Program-made: the position numbers and the translations under genes
Notes under the pieces: model-generated
Told to the model about the DNA's origin: nothing
Databases searched by the model: none
Seen by the model: the letters and a program-made list of their open reading frames with translations, nothing else
Shown here: positions 6,417-7,524 of the stretch, piece by piece
Numbering within the stretch: position 1 is the first letter of the stretch
How the letters are laid out: each line of letters begins with the position of its first letter
Assembly: GCA_945931735.1 (NCBI GenBank)
Contig: CAMEPN010000084.1
Span: forward strand, 1-7,524
From: an uncultured Clostridia bacterium
GTDB lineage: Bacteria; Bacillota; Clostridia; Oscillospirales; Ruminococcaceae
Reading direction: 5' to 3'
Length of the DNA: 7,524 nt

Positions 6417-7524
6417 TTACTTCTTCCCGAAAAGCCTCGAGAAGAAGCCCTTTTTCTTTTCCTCGGGGGCATTCTCCCCGGACGCGCGCTCCTCTTCCTC
6501 AGCCTTTTCGGCAGGCTTCGCGGAGAGCTTTTCCTGTTCCTCCTCCGCGTCGGAGAACAGCCCGATAAGCACCGACTTTTTCTTGAACTCCTCGCCCGTG
6601 TCGTTGAGCAGGTAGGTGTAGGTCCTCGTCGGCATCGGCACCCTGTATTCCTCAATATCCGAGCATTCGCACAGCGCTTCAAGCTTCTCCGCCATTCGCT
6701 CGGGAATGCTCTCCGCCGCCGAGTCGTAATATTCCTCGCAGGCGATGTTGTATTCCTCCGCAGGGTTCCTGCCCGCTATCTGCGTGAGATGTATCCCCTC
6801 GCGCAGGTACGCGGTGTAGTCGAGGTAGTCGCTCCAGAATTCGTTCAGCAGCGCCGCAAGGATAAGGTTTTCCTCTTTGCGAAGCGGCTCCGCGCCGAAT
6901 TTTTCGACCGCCTTTTCGTCAAGCTCGGGGGCGTTTTCGCTCCACATCGCGCTGTTGTAGCTCCCGTCGAGCAGCGACTTTCTCCTGCGGAAGGTCAGCT
7001 CGCGGTGCTTCTCGCCTATCATAGTATATTTGAGCAGGTTCACGCGCTCGTCAAAGGTATCTCCCTCCGAAATGCGCTGAACGCGCTCCGCTTCCTTAAG
7101 CAGCGCCCTGTCCTCTATCGCGCCGCTTACCGGTGCGGAGGGATAGTGCCGCGGCGACACGAGCGACTTTAAATCGAACCGCGTCATCATCTCGTCGTCC
7201 AGCGCGGCGAAAAATCTGCTCTCGCCGACGTCGCCCTGACGCCCCGCCCTGCCGCGGAGCTGCTTTGTTATGCGTGAGCTTTCGCGCATAGACGTCGCAA
7301 GGACGAGAAGTCCTCCCGCCGAGATAACGAAATCCTTTTCAGCGCCGCTTTCGCCGCCGAGCTTGATGTCAACGCCGCGCCCCGCCATGTTGGTCGAGAT
7401 AGTGACCGCGCCGCGCTCGCCCGCTTTCGCGATGACCGCAGCCTCCTCCGCATCGTTTTTCGCGTTGAGTACTGCGCAGGAAATGCCCCTTTCCTTTAAT
7501 TCGGCGGCAATGCTCTCGCTTTCC
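6417..7524 (-). CDS. SecA-family preprotein translocase ATPase, SecA2-like, 3' part
   Basis: The gene is cut by the right edge. The last 368 codons are present, reading in frame from 7523 with no start visible. SecA is the ATP-driven motor that pushes preproteins through SecYEG. Numbered within this fragment, the second nucleotide-binding domain shows VLNAKNDAEEA (18-28), motif V TNMAGRGVDI (44-53, usually GRGTDI), GGLLVLATSMRESSRI (70-85) and motif VI QLRGRAGRQGD (88-98). LDDEMM (108-113) follows, then a helical scaffold with YLREGIHL (239-246) and AGRNPAEEY (250-258). Between the scaffold helices only about 40 residues stand where canonical SecA has about 100, so the helical-wing domain appears mostly missing. 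The C-terminal zinc finger (CxCxSG...CH) is absent. The tail is instead Glu/Lys-rich and ends KKKGFFSRLFGKK. The segment around the usual ERHESRRID is also divergent. These points suggest an accessory SecA2 rather than the housekeeping SecA1. The missing N-terminal half would settle this. Confidence 0.9.
   Translation of the reverse strand, partial: ESESIAAELKERGISCAVLNAKNDAEEAAVIAKAGERGAVTISTNMAGRGVDIKLGGESGAEKDFVISAGGLLVLATSMRESSRITKQLRGRAGRQGDVGESRFFAALDDEMMTRFDLKSLVSPRHYPSAPVSGAIEDRALLKEAERVQRISEGDTFDERVNLLKYTMIGEKHRELTFRRRKSLLDGSYNSAMWSENAPELDEKAVEKFGAEPLRKEENLILAALLNEFWSDYLDYTAYLREGIHLTQIAGRNPAEEYNIACEEYYDSAAESIPERMAEKLEALCECSDIEEYRVPMPTRTYTYLLNDTGEEFKKKSVLIGLFSDAEEEQEKLSAKPAEKAEEEERASGENAPEEKKKGFFSRLFGKK

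Noticed and set aside
6660..6680. Cys-x-Cys pair in the SecA C-terminal region as a zinc finger
   Set aside because: CEC is isolated, with no following SG and Cys-His partners, and lies upstream of the position of the canonical zinc-binding tail.

Overview
The window is a densely packed stretch of bacterial chromosome in which every credible gene lies on the minus strand. It reads from the right edge (7524) towards the left edge (1). The DNA is GC-rich by eye, the plus strand is visibly C-rich, Shine-Dalgarno sites are strong, and the products have a Bacillota look. Together these suggest a Clostridia member, most likely an Oscillospirales/Ruminococcaceae-type gut or rumen bacterium. That placement is an inference from gene style, not from a marker gene.

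Layout in transcription order: (1) the 3' part of a secA-family gene, open at the right edge and ending at 6417. It resembles SecA2 because the helical-wing region and the zinc finger are missing. (2) mnmE (trmE), a complete tRNA-modification GTPase that probably starts at an unusual TTG codon at 6401. (3) and (4) Two adjacent single-unit TrkA/RCK proteins (4393-5013 and 3712-4374). Each has a Rossmann NAD(H)-binding domain and an RCK_C domain. Together they equal one classical double TrkA, but no TrkH/KtrB channel gene is visible. (5) A 676-residue FtsA-like actin-fold ATPase (1637-3667). Its usual membrane-binding tail is replaced by about 255 residues of repeated TGS/ThiS-like beta-grasp modules. 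(6) A lipoprotein (36-1616) with a CBM-like domain and a glycoside hydrolase family 26 fold, in which both catalytic glutamates appear to be replaced.

Gaps between genes are only about 15-45 bases, there is no hairpin terminator, and each start has its own ribosome-binding site. The six genes therefore look like one long transcription unit or part of one. Directly after the last stop codon is a near-consensus sigma-A promoter (TTGACA, 17 bases, TATACT with an extended -10). It points out of the left edge and would drive whatever lies beyond.

MnmE is housekeeping and the TrkA pair is ion homeostasis. The SecA2-like motor, the FtsA-like ATPase and the surface lipoprotein could share a cell-envelope role, but that link rests only on adjacency. 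No RNA genes, mobile elements, CRISPR arrays, riboswitches or long repeats were seen, and no gene-free stretch exceeds 50 bases.
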